Below the pieces are notes generated by a model, which was given only the letters and a program-made list of their open reading frames with translations, was not told the DNA's origin and ran no database searches. A DNA stretch of 54,981 nucleotides from Rikenellaceae bacterium (lineage in GTDB: Bacteria > Bacteroidota > Bacteroidia > Bacteroidales > Rikenellaceae). Location: NCBI GenBank assembly GCA_015060065.1, contig SUZF01000014.1, positions 1-54,981 of the forward strand. The letters run 5' to 3'. Position numbers and translations under genes: made by a program. This document shows positions 42,043 through 52,700 of this stretch, piece by piece. Each line of letters opens with the position of its first letter. Position 1 is the first letter of the stretch.

Positions 42043-44664
42043 ATGGAATCAAACAAAATCAGACAGGCTTTCCTCGACTTTTTCGAGAGTAAGGGCCACA
42101 CGATTGTTCCTTCGGCTCCGATGGTCGTAAAGAACGACCCGACATTGATGTTTACCAATGCCGGTATGAACCAGTTTAAGGATATCTTCCTTGGCAATGC
42201 TCCGCGCAAGTATCCTCGCGTAGCGGATACGCAGAAGTGTCTGCGCGTATCGGGTAAGCATAATGACCTCGAAGAGGTGGGTCACGATACCTACCACCAC
42301 ACGATGTTCGAGATGCTCGGTAACTGGTCGTATGGCGACTACTTCAAGAAGGAGGCTATCGCGTGGGCTTGGGAGTTGCTGACCGAGGTTTATCATCTTC
42401 CGAAGGAGCGTATGTACGCGACGGTCTTTGAGGGTAGCGAGTCGGATGGCGTACCCTTCGACCAGGAGGCATACGACTATTGGAAGCAGTATCTGCCCGA
42501 AGACCATATCATTCGTGGAAATAAGCATGATAACTTCTGGGAGATGGGCGAGACGGGTCCTTGCGGTCCGTGTAGCGAGATTCACTTCGACCTGCGCGAC
42601 GAGGCAGAGATTGCCAAGGTGTCGGGTCGTGATATGGTCAATATGGGCCACCCGCAGGTTATCGAGATTTGGAATCTTGTCTTTATGCAGTTCAATCGCA
42701 AGGCTAACGGCTCGCTCGAACCACTGCCTTCGAATAACGTAGATACAGGTATGGGCTTCGAGCGTCTTTGTATGATTATGCAGGGCAAGAAGTCGAACTA
42801 CGATACCGATGTATTCCAGCCGACCATTCAGCGCATCTCGGCAATGTCGGGTAAGGCGTATGGCGAGGATGAGAAGACCGATGTGGCTATGCGTGTTATC
42901 GCTGACCACCTCCGCGCAATTTCGTTCTCGATTGCCGATGGGCAGTTGCCCTCGAACGTGAAGGCGGGATATGTTATCCGTCGAATCCTGCGTCGTGCGG
43001 TGCGTTATGGTTACACCTACCTCGGCTTCAACGAGCCGTTTATCTGCAAGTTGGTGGCTACGCTTGTCGAGCAGATGGGTGCGCAGTTCCCTGAACTCAA
43101 AGCACAGCAGACCCTCGTAGAGCGAGTTATCGAAGAGGAGGAGTCTTCGTTCCTGCGCACGTTGGCTACGGGTATCAACCTGCTGGACGGTGTGATTGCA
43201 CAGACCAAGAAGGCGGGCAAGAACGAGATTTCGGGCAAGGATGCATTCCTGCTCTACGATACATACGGATTCCCCATCGACCTTACGGAACTTATCGCCA
43301 AGGAGCAGGGTGTGGGTGTCGATTTGGAGGAGTTCGGCAAGGAGTTGCAGGCACAGAAGGAGCGCTCGCGTAACGCCTCGGCTGTCGATACTGACGATTG
43401 GGTGGAACTCTTCCCCATCAAGCAGAGCGAGTTTGTGGGCTATGACCTGCTGACTGCTCCCGTGAAGATTGCACGCTATCGTCGTGTGTCGTCGAAGGGT
43501 AAGACCTCGTATCAGTTGGTGTTCGACCAGACTCCGTTCTATGGTAATTCGGGTGGCCAGATTGGCGATACGGGCTATATCGAGAGTGCAAACGAGCGAC
43601 TCGATATCGTTGCTACCGAAAAGGAGAATGGCCTGATTATCCACATTGCAACATCGCTCCCGGAGAATCCGGAGGCGGAATTTACGGCTGTCGTAAATGC
43701 CGAGCAGCGCCAGTCGGCTGCCAATAACCATACGGCTACGCACCTTATGCACGAGGCTTTGCGTGCGGTGTTGGGTACTCACGTCGAGCAGAAGGGTTCG
43801 CTCGTGACGCCAGGATACCTGCGTTTCGACTTCTCGCACTTCCAGAAGGTTACGCGCGAGGAGTTGCGCGAGGTTGAGCGTCTGGTTAATGCTTCGATTC
43901 GCTCGAATCATCCTCTCGAAGAGAACCGCGAGGCTACGAAGGAGGAGGCCGAGGCAGCAGGTGCAATGATGCTCTTTGGTGAGAAGTATGGCGACAAGGT
44001 TCGTATGGTTAAGTTCGGCACTTCGGTAGAGTTGTGTGGTGGTACCCACACCTCGGCTACGGGTAATATCGGTATGTTCCGCATCGTGAACGAGAGCGCA
44101 ATCTCGGCAGGAGTGCGTCGTATCGAGGCTGTTACGGGTCGTGCTGCCGAGGATTTGATTTACGCTGCCGAGGATATGATTTCGTCGATTGGCGAGACAC
44201 TGCATAATGCACAGATTCTGCCCGCAATCAAGAAACTCGTCGAGAGCAACGAGTCGATGATGGCAGAGGTTGAGCAGATGCGCAAGGAGCAGGTTGCGGC
44301 TATGGCTGATGCGCTTATCGGTAAGGCTGTTGAGCGTAACGGAGCCTTGTGGGTAACTATCCAGAGTGACCGTCCGGGCGAATTCGTAAAGGATTTGGCG
44401 TATGCTATGCGTGCGCGCTCTCCGAAGTTGGCGTTTGTGCTTGGCTCGACATATAACGAGAAACCGACACTGACGATTATGCTCGGTGACGAGATTGTCG
44501 CTGCGGGAGTGAATGCAGGTGCCGTTGTTCGCGAGGCTGCCAAGGAGATTGGCGGTGGCGGTGGCGGTCAGGCATTCTTCGCTACGGCAGGTGGTAAGAA
44601 TGTCGCAGGCATTCAGGCTGCAATCGACAAGGCGGTGGCTCTTATCGAGGCACAATTGAAATAG
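42043..44664 (+). CDS. alaS: Alanyl-tRNA synthetase
   Basis: 873 residues, full length. The class II core opens with [14 protein letters not shown] and [16 protein letters not shown]. The editing domain has the zinc/His motifs [12 protein letters not shown] and [10 protein letters not shown]. The C-terminal C-Ala part ends with [17 protein letters not shown]. It charges tRNA-Ala and clears misacylated Ser/Gly. gpmI follows after 34 bp. Confidence 0.98.
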   Translation: MESNKIRQAFLDFFESKGHTIVPSAPMVVKNDPTLMFTNAGMNQFKDIFLGNAPRKYPRVADTQKCLRVSGKHNDLEEVGHDTYHHTMFEMLGNWSYGDYFKKEAIAWAWELLTEVYHLPKERMYATVFEGSESDGVPFDQEAYDYWKQYLPEDHIIRGNKHDNFWEMGETGPCGPCSEIHFDLRDEAEIAKVSGRDMVNMGHPQVIEIWNLVFMQFNRKANGSLEPLPSNNVDTGMGFERLCMIMQGKKSNYDTDVFQPTIQRISAMSGKAYGEDEKTDVAMRVIADHLRAISFSIADGQLPSNVKAGYVIRRILRRAVRYGYTYLGFNEPFICKLVATLVEQMGAQFPELKAQQTLVERVIEEEESSFLRTLATGINLLDGVIAQTKKAGKNEISGKDAFLLYDTYGFPIDLTELIAKEQGVGVDLEEFGKELQAQKERSRNASAVDTDDWVELFPIKQSEFVGYDLLTAPVKIARYRRVSSKGKTSYQLVFDQTPFYGNSGGQIGDTGYIESANERLDIVATEKENGLIIHIATSLPENPEAEFTAVVNAEQRQSAANNHTATHLMHEALRAVLGTHVEQKGSLVTPGYLRFDFSHFQKVTREELREVERLVNASIRSNHPLEENREATKEEAEAAGAMMLFGEKYGDKVRMVKFGTSVELCGGTHTSATGNIGMFRIVNESAISAGVRRIEAVTGRAAEDLIYAAEDMISSIGETLHNAQILPAIKKLVESNESMMAEVEQMRKEQVAAMADALIGKAVERNGALWVTIQSDRPGEFVKDLAYAMRARSPKLAFVLGSTYNEKPTLTIMLGDEIVAAGVNAGAVVREAAKEIGGGGGGQAFFATAGGKNVAGIQAAIDKAVALIEAQLK

Positions 44665-44698
44665 GCTTAAAAGAGATATAAGACAAAAGCAAGAAAAT

Positions 44699-46222
44699 AT
44701 GGCACAGAAAGTATTATTGATGATTCTTGACGGCTGGGGCGAGGGTAACCACACCGCCTCGGACGTTATCTACACAGTTAAACCCGAATATATCTCGGCA
44801 ATGACCGAGAAGTATCCCCACGCGCTATTGCGTACCGATGGCGAGAACGTCGGTCTGCCCAACGGACAGATGGGTAACTCGGAGGTGGGTCACCTCAATA
44901 TCGGTGCGGGTCGCGTGGTCTATCAGGACCTCGTGAAGATTAACCGCGCTTGCGCAGATAACTCGATTTTGCAGAACGAGGAGGTCGTGAAGGCCTTTGA
45001 GTATGCGAAGGCTAATGGAGCGAATGTGCACTTTATGGGTCTTGTGTCGGATGGTGGTGTACACTCTTCGATTGAGCACCTCTACAAACTTTGCGACATC
45101 TCGAAGCACTACGGCATCGAGAATACCTACGTTCACTGCTTTATGGATGGTCGCGATACCGACCCGAAGAGCGGTAAGGGCTTTATCGAGGCGTTGGAGG
45201 CGCACATGGCACAGTCGGCAGGTAAGATAGCCTCGATTGTAGGTCGCTACTACGCTATGGACCGCGATAAGCGTTGGGAGAGAGTGAAGGTTGGCTATGA
45301 CCTGCTCGTAAATGGCGTGGGCGAGCCTGCAACCGATATGGTTGCCGCTATGCAGAAGTCGTACGACGAGGGTGTAACGGATGAGTTCGTGAAGCCTATT
45401 GTCCGCGTAGGTGAGGATGGCAAGCCCGAAGGTCAGATTAAGGCCGGCGATATGGTAATCTTCTTCAACTATCGCAACGACCGCGCACGCGAGATTACTG
45501 TGGCTCTTACGCAGGAGGATATGCCGGCAGAGGGTATGCATACGCTGCCGCTCTACTACTGCTGTATGACTCCCTACGACGCTTCGTTCCAGGGTCTGCA
45601 CATCCTCTTCGACAAGGAGAATGTGAACAATACCATTGGCGAGTACGTTTCGTCACTCGGACTCAATCAGTTGCGTATTGCCGAGACCGAGAAGTACGCA
45701 CACGTTACCTTCTTCCTGAACGGTGGCCGCGAGGCGAAGTTCGATGGCGAGGAGCGTATTCTGGTTGCATCGCCGAAGGTCGCTACTTACGACCTGCAAC
45801 CCGAAATGAGTGCTTACGAGGTTGCCGACAAGTTGGTCGGTGCGCTCGATGAGCAGAAGTATGAGTTTATCTGCCTGAACTTCGCTAATGGCGATATGGT
45901 TGGTCATACGGGCGTTTATGACGCTATCGTTAAGGCTGTTAAGGCTGTCGATGAGTGCGTGGCAAAGGTTGTCGAGTCGGCAAAGAAGAATGGCTACGAG
46001 GTTGTGGTTATTGCCGACCACGGTAACGCTGACAATGCAGTGAATCCCGACGGCACACCCAATACTGCTCACTCACTCAACCCCGTACCCATTGTGGTTG
46101 TGTCGGAGCGCGTGAAGTCGGTGAAGGATGGTATTCTTGCCGATGTGGCTCCCACGGTGCTGAAACTTATGGGTCTGTCACAGCCTTCCGAGATGACCGG
46201 CAAGGCGTTGGTTGAGTTGTAA
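44699..46222 (+). CDS. gpmI: 2,3-bisphosphoglycerate-independent phosphoglycerate mutase
   Basis: 507 residues, normal length. Signatures: [10 protein letters not shown], the catalytic serine in [41 protein letters not shown] and [13 protein letters not shown], the metal ligands of the phosphatase-like domain. It interconverts 3- and 2-phosphoglycerate in glycolysis. Probably co-transcribed with alaS; ends with a strong terminator. Confidence 0.98.
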   Translation: MAQKVLLMILDGWGEGNHTASDVIYTVKPEYISAMTEKYPHALLRTDGENVGLPNGQMGNSEVGHLNIGAGRVVYQDLVKINRACADNSILQNEEVVKAFEYAKANGANVHFMGLVSDGGVHSSIEHLYKLCDISKHYGIENTYVHCFMDGRDTDPKSGKGFIEALEAHMAQSAGKIASIVGRYYAMDRDKRWERVKVGYDLLVNGVGEPATDMVAAMQKSYDEGVTDEFVKPIVRVGEDGKPEGQIKAGDMVIFFNYRNDRAREITVALTQEDMPAEGMHTLPLYYCCMTPYDASFQGLHILFDKENVNNTIGEYVSSLGLNQLRIAETEKYAHVTFFLNGGREAKFDGEERILVASPKVATYDLQPEMSAYEVADKLVGALDEQKYEFICLNFANGDMVGHTGVYDAIVKAVKAVDECVAKVVESAKKNGYEVVVIADHGNADNAVNPDGTPNTAHSLNPVPIVVVSERVKSVKDGILADVAPTVLKLMGLSQPSEMTGKALVEL

Positions 46223-46238
46223 GAATAAACTTTAATAA

Positions 46239-46279
46239 AGTATTAAGCCATCCGATTTTCGGATGGCTTAATACTTTTG
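46239..46279. terminator. Bidirectional terminator, 17-bp perfect stem
   Basis: Bases 46239-46255 (AGTATTAAGCCATCCGA) pair perfectly with 46259-46275 over a TTT loop. A T-stretch follows on plus and TTTATTAAAG on minus. It serves convergent gpmI and the dehydrogenase gene. Confidence 0.9.
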
Positions 46280-46318
46280 TCCGTTTTTGAGGGGTGGCGT
46301 AGTCTGCCTCCGATATCT

Positions 46319-47251
46319 CTAAAAATACTCCTTGATATTATCGCGCACGCACGCGATAAGACGGTCTATTGCTTCGACTGTGGACCACGCATTGTGGGGC
46401 GAGGCGAGCAGACGATAGGGGTCGCGCAGACGGAATAGGGGCGAGGAGGCATCCAAAGGCTCGCTCGAAAAGACGTCGAGAGCCGCTCCGCGAATCACGC
46501 CATTGTTGAGGGCTTCGGCAAGTGCCGCTTCGTTGATTATGCCACCACGTGCTACGTTGATAATCACGGCAGTAGGTTTCATCTTCGCGAGTTGCTCCGC
46601 TCCTATGAGATTGCGCGTGCGCTCGTTTAACGGGCAGTGTATCGAGATGACGTCTGCCCACGCGAGTAGTTCGTCGAGCGGCATCTGCTCATACTCCTCT
46701 TGACGAATAGTTCCCGATGTTGAGGCGTAGCGCACATTGCACCCAAAGGCGGTGGCGAGGCGTGCCACCTCGCGACCAATGTTTCCGAGTCCGATAACGC
46801 CCCAATTCTTGTCGTGAATCTGTCCTGTCGGACGGTCGAAGTTGAACATTCGGGGAGATGCCGAGTAGTCGCCACACTTGAAATAGCGGTCGTAATAGAC
46901 CACCTCGCGCAAGAGTGCAAGAGCCGAACAGATGGTCGTTTCAGACACCGAGTGGGTCGAATAGCCGACAGCATTGCGTACCGGAATACCGAGTTCGGCA
47001 GCCGCATCGAGGTCGATATTGTTCATACCCGTTGCCGCCACGCAAATCAGGCGAAGACGGGGTAGTTGGCGCAGTTTTTCAGCATCGAGAATGGTCTTGT
47101 TGGCAATGATGACTTCGGCATCGCGACAACGTTCCAAAACCTCGTGTGGCTCGGTCGATTCGTATGCTGTGAAGTTGCCCAGAGCGGCTATCTCCGAGAG
47201 GTCGCGCCCACAAATGGAGTAGGCATCGAGAAATACAATATTAGGCTTCAT
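46319..47251 (-). CDS. D-isomer-specific 2-hydroxyacid dehydrogenase
   Basis: 310 residues. The NAD site is GVIGLGNIGREVARLA. Catalytic residues are visible in INVARGGIINEAAL (Arg) and ASPHNAWST (His). It belongs with glycerate/hydroxypyruvate-type dehydrogenases. No serC or serA context is present, so substrate (hydroxypyruvate, glycerate or another 2-hydroxyacid) is open. 21 bp after tcdA. Confidence 0.92.
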   Translation of the reverse strand: MKPNIVFLDAYSICGRDLSEIAALGNFTAYESTEPHEVLERCRDAEVIIANKTILDAEKLRQLPRLRLICVAATGMNNIDLDAAAELGIPVRNAVGYSTHSVSETTICSALALLREVVYYDRYFKCGDYSASPRMFNFDRPTGQIHDKNWGVIGLGNIGREVARLATAFGCNVRYASTSGTIRQEEYEQMPLDELLAWADVISIHCPLNERTRNLIGAEQLAKMKPTAVIINVARGGIINEAALAEALNNGVIRGAALDVFSSEPLDASSPLFRLRDPYRLLASPHNAWSTVEAIDRLIACVRDNIKEYF

Positions 47252-47272
47252 ATATCGTTGTCTTTTAATTCG

Positions 47273-47989
47273 TTAGTCAAGTTCTTCGATAAGCCCGCGA
47301 ATCACTACCGAGGCGCATCCTATGCCGAAGAGGGCGGGGATGTAGGAGATAGTTCCTACATTGGATTTTTTGTTCTGCTCCTCGCAGAGAATCATCGCTC
47401 CCTCGCGTATCGGTTCGGGCGAAAATACCGCCTTGAATCCCTTGCGAATACCGATTTTGTGAAGACGCTTGCGCAACATGTGAGCCAGCGGGCAGTGGTG
47501 GGTCTTCGAAATGTCGCAAATCTCCATCTTCGTCGGGTCGGTCTTGGCTCCGGCACCCATCGAACTGACTATTGGGATGTTGCGGTCAAGCGCACCCTTG
47601 ATTAACGCAAGTTTGGGCGAGAGGGTGTCGATGGCATCAACAACGTAGTCGAATGGTGCGGAGTCGAGTAGCGTGTATGTTTCGTCGTCTTTGATGTAAC
47701 GATTTACTACTGTGAGATTTATGTCGGGGTTTATGTCGCGCAGACGCTCCGCAACGAGTTCTGCTTTCGGGCGACCTACGGTCGAGTGGAGGGCTATGAG
47801 TTGGCGGTTGATATTGCTTTCGCCAACCACATCGGCATCGGCTATGGTCATCGTGCCGACACCTGCACGAGCAATCATCTCGGCAGCGTAAGCACCTACG
47901 CCACCAAGCCCAACGACGAGGACATTTGCACCCCGCAAGGTGTTACATTTTTCGCTGCCTAAAAGCAGTTCAGTACGCTCCTGCCACAT
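47273..47989 (-). CDS. tcdA: tRNA threonylcarbamoyladenosine dehydratase TcdA
   Basis: 238 residues, ThiF/E1-like fold. ATP site GLGGVGAYAAEMIARAGVG, then IADADVVGESNINRQLIA, and DAIDTLSPKLALI. It cyclises t6A37 of tRNA to ct6A. The usual CsdE/CsdL sulphur partners are not nearby. Start ATG; promoter with the heptad repeat lies just upstream. Confidence 0.92.
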   Translation of the reverse strand: MWQERTELLLGSEKCNTLRGANVLVVGLGGVGAYAAEMIARAGVGTMTIADADVVGESNINRQLIALHSTVGRPKAELVAERLRDINPDINLTVVNRYIKDDETYTLLDSAPFDYVVDAIDTLSPKLALIKGALDRNIPIVSSMGAGAKTDPTKMEICDISKTHHCPLAHMLRKRLHKIGIRKGFKAVFSPEPIREGAMILCEEQNKKSNVGTISYIPALFGIGCASVVIRGLIEELD

Positions 47990-48008
47990 AATTTTATTAC
48001 CAATTCCA

Positions 48009-48040
48009 CAAAGTTAGTGAAATAATTGACAATTGACAAT
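48009..48040 (-). promoter_or_regulatory. tcdA promoter
   Basis: On the minus strand ATTG (48040-48037), a 20-nt spacer and TAACTTTG (48016-48009). The -33 box is part of the heptad repeat. Confidence 0.7.
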
Positions 48041-48044
48041 TGAT
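48024..48044. repeat. Heptad repeat in the tcdA promoter
   Basis: Three 7-bp units: AATTGAC, AATTGAC, AATTGAT. Read on the minus strand it is the TCAATTG unit seen at 27487-27507. It lies between the tatD-family gene's stop and the tcdA -7 box. Confidence 0.75.
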
Positions 48045-48075
48045 AATCGAAAATAGTGCTGTCGCGGGGCGATTT

Positions 48076-48654
48076 TTAGCCCAATATTCTCTCGAAATTC
48101 GCCTTTGTGGCGGTGGCGAGTTGGTCGAGCGAAATGCCTCGCAATTCGGCTATACGCTCGTAGATTTCGACTATCGGAGTTAGACTTTCGTCGGTCTCGA
48201 TAAATAGTTGGTCAAGAGGTGTTTGGCGTAGTGCTTCGATTGTCTTCGGGGAGCGAAATGTGCGCTCTCCAAACGAGAGAAAATAACCCCTCTCGATGGC
48301 GCGTTTTGCCTGCTCCGGAGAGCCGAGAAATCCGTGAAAGATTACCGCTCTCAAATGGTATTCCGCAAGCACCTTCATCATCTGCTCGAAGGTGCGCACG
48401 CAGTGCAAAACTACGGGCTTGCCAAGCGATTCTGCCAGAGCGAGTTGCTTGCGGAAAATCGCCATCTGTCGCTCACTATCGACCCCACACGCAGCATCAA
48501 GTCCGATTTCGCCCACAACATCGGCTGTGGCGACAAATGATTCAATCTCTGTAATTTCGAGAGAGGCGGCATCCCATGGATGTATGCCGATAGCGGTGGG
48601 AGAGATGACCTCGCAGGTCGGATGATGGGTGTGTATGTCGATAAGTTTTGCCAT
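48076..48654 (-). CDS. TatD family metal-dependent hydrolase
   Basis: 192 residues from the ATG at 48654. An upstream extension to 48777 would include promoter sequence; the -7 box at 48672-48679 supports the shorter form. Metal ligands visible: IDIHTHH, VGEIGLDA (Glu), VLHC (His), FHGF (His) and IETDES (Asp). It is shorter than typical TatD (about 260), lacking part of the middle. TatD enzymes are metal-dependent DNases; short Bacteroidetes members may have other substrates. Confidence 0.88.
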   Translation of the reverse strand: MAKLIDIHTHHPTCEVISPTAIGIHPWDAASLEITEIESFVATADVVGEIGLDAACGVDSERQMAIFRKQLALAESLGKPVVLHCVRTFEQMMKVLAEYHLRAVIFHGFLGSPEQAKRAIERGYFLSFGERTFRSPKTIEALRQTPLDQLFIETDESLTPIVEIYERIAELRGISLDQLATATKANFERILG

Positions 48655-48671
48655 AAAAAACATTGCTACTG

Positions 48672-48679
48672 CAAAAATA
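48672..48679 (-). promoter_or_regulatory. TatD-family gene promoter (-7 element)
   Basis: The minus strand reads TATTTTTG, matching TAnnTTTG, 17 nt before the ATG. The -33 candidate (TTCG) is weak. Confidence 0.5.
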
Positions 48680-48743
48680 CAACTATTTTGACTTTTAACA
48701 CGAAAAAAGAGTCCTATAATTCCTTTTTCCGCAGAATAAATTG

Positions 48744-48751
48744 TATATTTG
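48744..48751 (+). promoter_or_regulatory. nqr operon promoter (-7 element)
   Basis: TATATTTG matches the consensus, followed by an AT-rich leader of about 65 nt before nqrA. No TTTG at -33. Confidence 0.65.
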
Positions 48752-48821
48752 CGCGTGATTTTAAGAGAAATTTTCAAAATAATTTATAACTTATTATTAC
48801 TCAATTAAAAACATTCAAACA

Positions 48822-50180
48822 ATGTCGAAAATCATTAAACTACGTAAGGGTTTAGACGTGAATCTTCAAGGCGTGGCAGAGAAGATGACGGTGCAGTTGC
48901 CGCTCTCTTCGGAGTATGCCGTTTCGCCTCTGGATTTCGAGGGCGTCACTCCCAAGATGTTGGTTAAGGTGGGCGACACGGTGAAGGCAGGTACGCCATT
49001 GTTCTTCTCGAAGAACGATGAGCGTATTTTGTTTACCTCTCCCGTGAGCGGTACCGTTTCGGCTGTGAATCGCGGAGAGAAGCGTAAGATTCTCAACGTG
49101 ACCATCGCTGCCGATGCCAAGCAGTCTTATGAGGAGTTTGCAGTTCCCGAACTCTCGACAGCGAGCCGTGAAGAGGTTATCGCGCTACTGCTCAAATCGG
49201 GCTTGTGGCCGATGTTCATTCAGCGTCCGTATGGCGTTATCGCCAATCCGTCGGATGCACCCAAGGCTATCTTTGTGTCGGCGTTTGATAGCGCGCCGCT
49301 GGCTCCCGACTACAACTATGTTCTTGCGAGCGAGAAGCAGAATCTCCAAAAAGGTTTCGAGGTACTCGGCAAACTGACCGAGGGAAAGGTTCATCTCTCG
49401 GTCAATGCAAAGGCAGAGGGTGACTGGTCTTTTGTGAAGGGAGTTGAGTTGCATGCCTTTATGGGCAAGCACCCCGCAGGTAATGTCGGTGTACAGATTC
49501 ACCACATCGACCCTATCAACAAGGGCGAGCGTGTCTGGACCGTTAATATCCAGGATGTGGCAATTATCGGTCGTCTCTTTGCAGAGGGTAAGGTCGATAT
49601 GTCGAAGACTATCGCTGTTGCCGGCTCGGAGGTTGTTCGTCCGCAGTACCTGCGTATCGTGAGCGGTGCTCCGATTGCAGCAATTCTCAAAGATAATCTT
49701 CAACCGCAGGGCGAGGGTCAGTCGGTTCGCGTAATTTCGGGTAACGTACTTACGGGTACCAAGAGCGAGATGAACGGACATATCAACTTCTACGCCAATA
49801 TGCTCTCGGTTATTCCGGAGGGTAACCACTACGAGATGCTGGGTTGGATGATGCCGCGTTTTGGCAAATTCTCGGTTTCGCGTGCATACTTCTCGTGGCT
49901 CTGCCCCAAGAAGGTCTATAACCTCGATACAAACCTCAATGGCGAGGAGCGTGCATTCGTGGTTACTGGTCTTTACGAGAAATATCTGCCGATGGATATC
50001 TATCCGATGCACCTGTTGAAGGCTATTCTCGCGGGCGATATCGATAAGATGGAGAATCTGGGTATCTACGAGGTTGTCGAGGAGGACTTCGCACTCTGCG
50101 AGTTTGTGGATCCTTCGAAGACCGATATGCAGCAGATTATCCGTCAGGGTATTAACTTAATGATTAAGGAGGGCGAGTAA
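48822..50180 (+). CDS. nqrA: Na+-translocating NADH:quinone reductase subunit A
   Basis: 452 residues. It opens with the family block IIKLRKGLDVNLQGVAEK and continues with a DFEGVTPKMLVKVGD block, as in NqrA. It is the cytoplasmic subunit. First gene of a complete nqrABCDEF operon; the stop overlaps the nqrB start by one base (TAATG). The complex oxidises NADH, reduces quinone and pumps sodium. Confidence 0.97.
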   Translation: MSKIIKLRKGLDVNLQGVAEKMTVQLPLSSEYAVSPLDFEGVTPKMLVKVGDTVKAGTPLFFSKNDERILFTSPVSGTVSAVNRGEKRKILNVTIAADAKQSYEEFAVPELSTASREEVIALLLKSGLWPMFIQRPYGVIANPSDAPKAIFVSAFDSAPLAPDYNYVLASEKQNLQKGFEVLGKLTEGKVHLSVNAKAEGDWSFVKGVELHAFMGKHPAGNVGVQIHHIDPINKGERVWTVNIQDVAIIGRLFAEGKVDMSKTIAVAGSEVVRPQYLRIVSGAPIAAILKDNLQPQGEGQSVRVISGNVLTGTKSEMNGHINFYANMLSVIPEGNHYEMLGWMMPRFGKFSVSRAYFSWLCPKKVYNLDTNLNGEERAFVVTGLYEKYLPMDIYPMHLLKAILAGDIDKMENLGIYEVVEEDFALCEFVDPSKTDMQQIIRQGINLMIKEGE

Positions 50181-51310
50181 TGAAGGCACTTCGTAATATT
50201 GTTGATAAATTGAAGCCGACCTTCTCGAAGGGCGGTAAGTTGTCGTTCCTCGAATCGACATTCGATGGTTTCGAAACATTCTTGTTCGTTCCCAACAAGA
50301 CTACGCAGAGCGGTGCTCACGTGCGCGACTGTATCGATATGAAGCGTACGATGATTGTCGTTGTGTTGGCTCTTGTCCCGGCTCTGTTGTTCGGTTGCTA
50401 CAATACCGGTATTCAGGTCGGCTTGGAGGGATGGACAGCATTCTTCTATGGCTTGGTTCGCATTCTGCCGATGATTGCTACGACCTATATCGTGGGTCTT
50501 GGCATCGAGTTTACGGCAGCACAGTTGCGTGGCCACGCTATCAATGAGGGTTTCCTCGTGTCGGGTCTGCTGATTCCGCTCATTATGCCGGTAAGCACTC
50601 CGCTGTGGATGGTTGCTCTGGGTACTGCTTTTGCCGTAATCTTCGGCAAGGAGGTCTTCGGTGGTACGGGTATGAACGTCTTTAACCCCGCAATCTTGGC
50701 TCGTGCATTCGTATTCTTCGCCTACACTCCACAGATGTCGGGTGAGAAGGTATGGTACTCGGATTGGACTATGATGGGCGCGCAGGTTGACGGTGTTTCG
50801 GGTGCTACGGCTCTCGAACAGTTGGCAACCACCGGCTCGATGAAGTGGTCGGCTCTGGAAGCCTTCCTCGGCTTTATCCCCGGCTCGTTTGGTGAGACTT
50901 CGACTCTGGCAATCTTGATTGGTGCAGCGATTCTGCTCTTCACGGGTATCGCATCGTGGAAGACCATGGTGTCGGTATTTGTGGGTGGTGCAGCGACGGC
51001 ATACCTCTTTGGTGCGCTCGGAGCATTCGACTATCCGGCATATCTCCACTTGTTGGTTGGCGGTTTTGCATTCGGAGCAGTCTTTATGGCTACCGACCCC
51101 GTAACCTCGGCACAGACCTCGACAGGTAAGTATATCGTCGGCTTTATGACCGGTGCGCTTGCAATCTTGATTCGCGTGGTCAATCCGGCATATCCTGAAG
51201 GCATGATGCTATCGATTCTCTTTATGAATGCGTTGGCTCCGCTGGTTGATTATTTCGTGGTCGAGGCGAATATCCGTCGCAGAAAAAATCGTGTAAAACT
51301 CGTAAAATAG
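50180..51310 (+). CDS. nqrB: Na+-translocating NADH:quinone reductase subunit B
   Basis: 376 residues with about ten membrane segments. The covalent FMN site is DGVSGATAL, Thr210, matching the ApbE-target consensus DxxSGAT. Families: RnfD/NqrB. The window has no apbE gene. It overlaps nqrA by one base and precedes nqrC by 4 bp. Confidence 0.97.
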   Translation: MKALRNIVDKLKPTFSKGGKLSFLESTFDGFETFLFVPNKTTQSGAHVRDCIDMKRTMIVVVLALVPALLFGCYNTGIQVGLEGWTAFFYGLVRILPMIATTYIVGLGIEFTAAQLRGHAINEGFLVSGLLIPLIMPVSTPLWMVALGTAFAVIFGKEVFGGTGMNVFNPAILARAFVFFAYTPQMSGEKVWYSDWTMMGAQVDGVSGATALEQLATTGSMKWSALEAFLGFIPGSFGETSTLAILIGAAILLFTGIASWKTMVSVFVGGAATAYLFGALGAFDYPAYLHLLVGGFAFGAVFMATDPVTSAQTSTGKYIVGFMTGALAILIRVVNPAYPEGMMLSILFMNALAPLVDYFVVEANIRRRKNRVKLVK

Positions 51311-51314
51311 GAGG

Positions 51315-52070
51315 ATGAGCAATATGGCAAAATTTAATACAAACAGTAATACCTATATTATCATCTACTCGGTGGTAATGGTGGTAATCGTTGCAGTTCT
51401 CCTCTCGTTGGCGGCTCTCGGTTTGAAGTCGCGTCAGGATGCAAATATTCTCAATGAGAAGAAGACGCAGATTGTGAAGGCTCTGGGTTACGACCCTGCG
51501 ACTGTCCTTTATGACGATGTTGTTGCGGAGGCTGCTCTGCTCGACGCAGAGGGTAAGACTACCAGTGACGATGTGGCAAAGGTATTCGAAGCATTGCAGG
51601 ATGTGAAGGGCTCGTATGCTGCGGGCTCGTTCCCCATCTTCAAGGCAAAGGATGGTAGTGTAGTGGTGCCTCTCTATGGTAACGGTCTGTGGGGTCCCGT
51701 GTGGGGCTATATCGCACTCGATACCGATATGAACACCGTTAAGGGTGTAGTATTCGACCACTCCGGCGAGACTCCGGGTCTGGGTGCAGAGATTACCACT
51801 GCAAAACATCAGGCTCAATATGTCGGCAAGAGTGTCTATGAGGGCAATGACCTCGTAGGTGTCATCTTGAAGAAGGGTGGTGCCGATAAGTCTAATCCTC
51901 ACGAGGTTGATGCCATTACAGGCGGTACCAAGACTTCTGACGGTGTGACTGCTATGATTCACACGAGCCTTAACTATTACAAACCCTACTTCGATGCAGT
52001 GCGTGCCGCACAGAATGCAGCCGAGGAGGCAGTGTCTAACGAATTAAACACAGAGAACAATGAGCAGTAA
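51315..52070 (+). CDS. nqrC: Na+-translocating NADH:quinone reductase subunit C
   Basis: 251 residues. One N-terminal membrane segment (about 15-37), then a periplasmic FMN-binding domain. The flavinylation motif is DAITGGTKTS with Thr207 as the expected FMN site (usually SGATLT; here TGGTKT). An in-frame ATG at codon 4 is possible. Overlaps nqrD by 11 bases. Confidence 0.96.
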   Translation: MSNMAKFNTNSNTYIIIYSVVMVVIVAVLLSLAALGLKSRQDANILNEKKTQIVKALGYDPATVLYDDVVAEAALLDAEGKTTSDDVAKVFEALQDVKGSYAAGSFPIFKAKDGSVVVPLYGNGLWGPVWGYIALDTDMNTVKGVVFDHSGETPGLGAEITTAKHQAQYVGKSVYEGNDLVGVILKKGGADKSNPHEVDAITGGTKTSDGVTAMIHTSLNYYKPYFDAVRAAQNAAEEAVSNELNTENNEQ

Positions 52071-52689
52071 GAGTTTGAAAAATCTGACGGCACCGCTCAG
52101 CGGTCAAAACCCCGTCATCGTTCAGATACTCGGTATCTGTTCGGCATTGGCTGTTACCGTGCAACTCAAACCTGCTATTGTCATGGGTTTGTCGGTAATG
52201 GTTGTTACGGCGTTCTCCAACCTTGTGATGTCGTTGCTGCGTAACGGTGTTCCCGCACGTATCCGCATCATCGTTCAGTTGGTTGTCATCGCTACATTGG
52301 TAATTTTGGTGGACCAGGTGTTGAAGGCATTTGTCTATGATGTGTCGAAGCAACTCTCGGTCTATGTGGGTCTTATCATCACCAACTGTATCGTGATGGG
52401 TCGTGTTGAGGCATTCGCTCTCGGCAATAAACCCTGGGATTCGTTCCTTGATGGTATCGGTAATGGTTTGGGTTATGCAATGATTCTTGTGATTATCGCC
52501 TTCTTCCGCGAGTTGCTCGGATCGGGTTGCCTTTTGGGCTTCCGTGTGATTCCGGAGTCGTGGTATCTTGCCGAGGGTGGTTTCTACTCGAATTGCGGAA
52601 TTATGCTCTTCCCGCCGATGGCTTTGATTTTGGTTGGTTGCATTATCTGGGCTCACCGCTCGTTCAATAAGGATTTACAGGAAAAATAG
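52060..52689 (+). CDS. nqrD: Na+-translocating NADH:quinone reductase subunit D
   Basis: 209 residues, six membrane segments, RnfA/E-NqrD/E family. LVIATLVILVDQVLKAF and GLIITNCIVMGRVEAFA are signatures; the Cys pair at the membrane centre binds a Fe-S centre shared with NqrE. Starts within the nqrC end, 11 bp before nqrE. Confidence 0.96.
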   Translation: MSSKSLKNLTAPLSGQNPVIVQILGICSALAVTVQLKPAIVMGLSVMVVTAFSNLVMSLLRNGVPARIRIIVQLVVIATLVILVDQVLKAFVYDVSKQLSVYVGLIITNCIVMGRVEAFALGNKPWDSFLDGIGNGLGYAMILVIIAFFRELLGSGCLLGFRVIPESWYLAEGGFYSNCGIMLFPPMALILVGCIIWAHRSFNKDLQEK

Positions 52690-52700
52690 GAGGGTAGTGT

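Noticed and set aside
42049..44754. A 901-codon open frame antisense to alaS, and similar long antisense frames at 37721-39199 and 13845-15257
   Set aside because: They mirror strongly expressed genes with GC-rich codon bias, have no family signatures and low-complexity composition; they are shadows.
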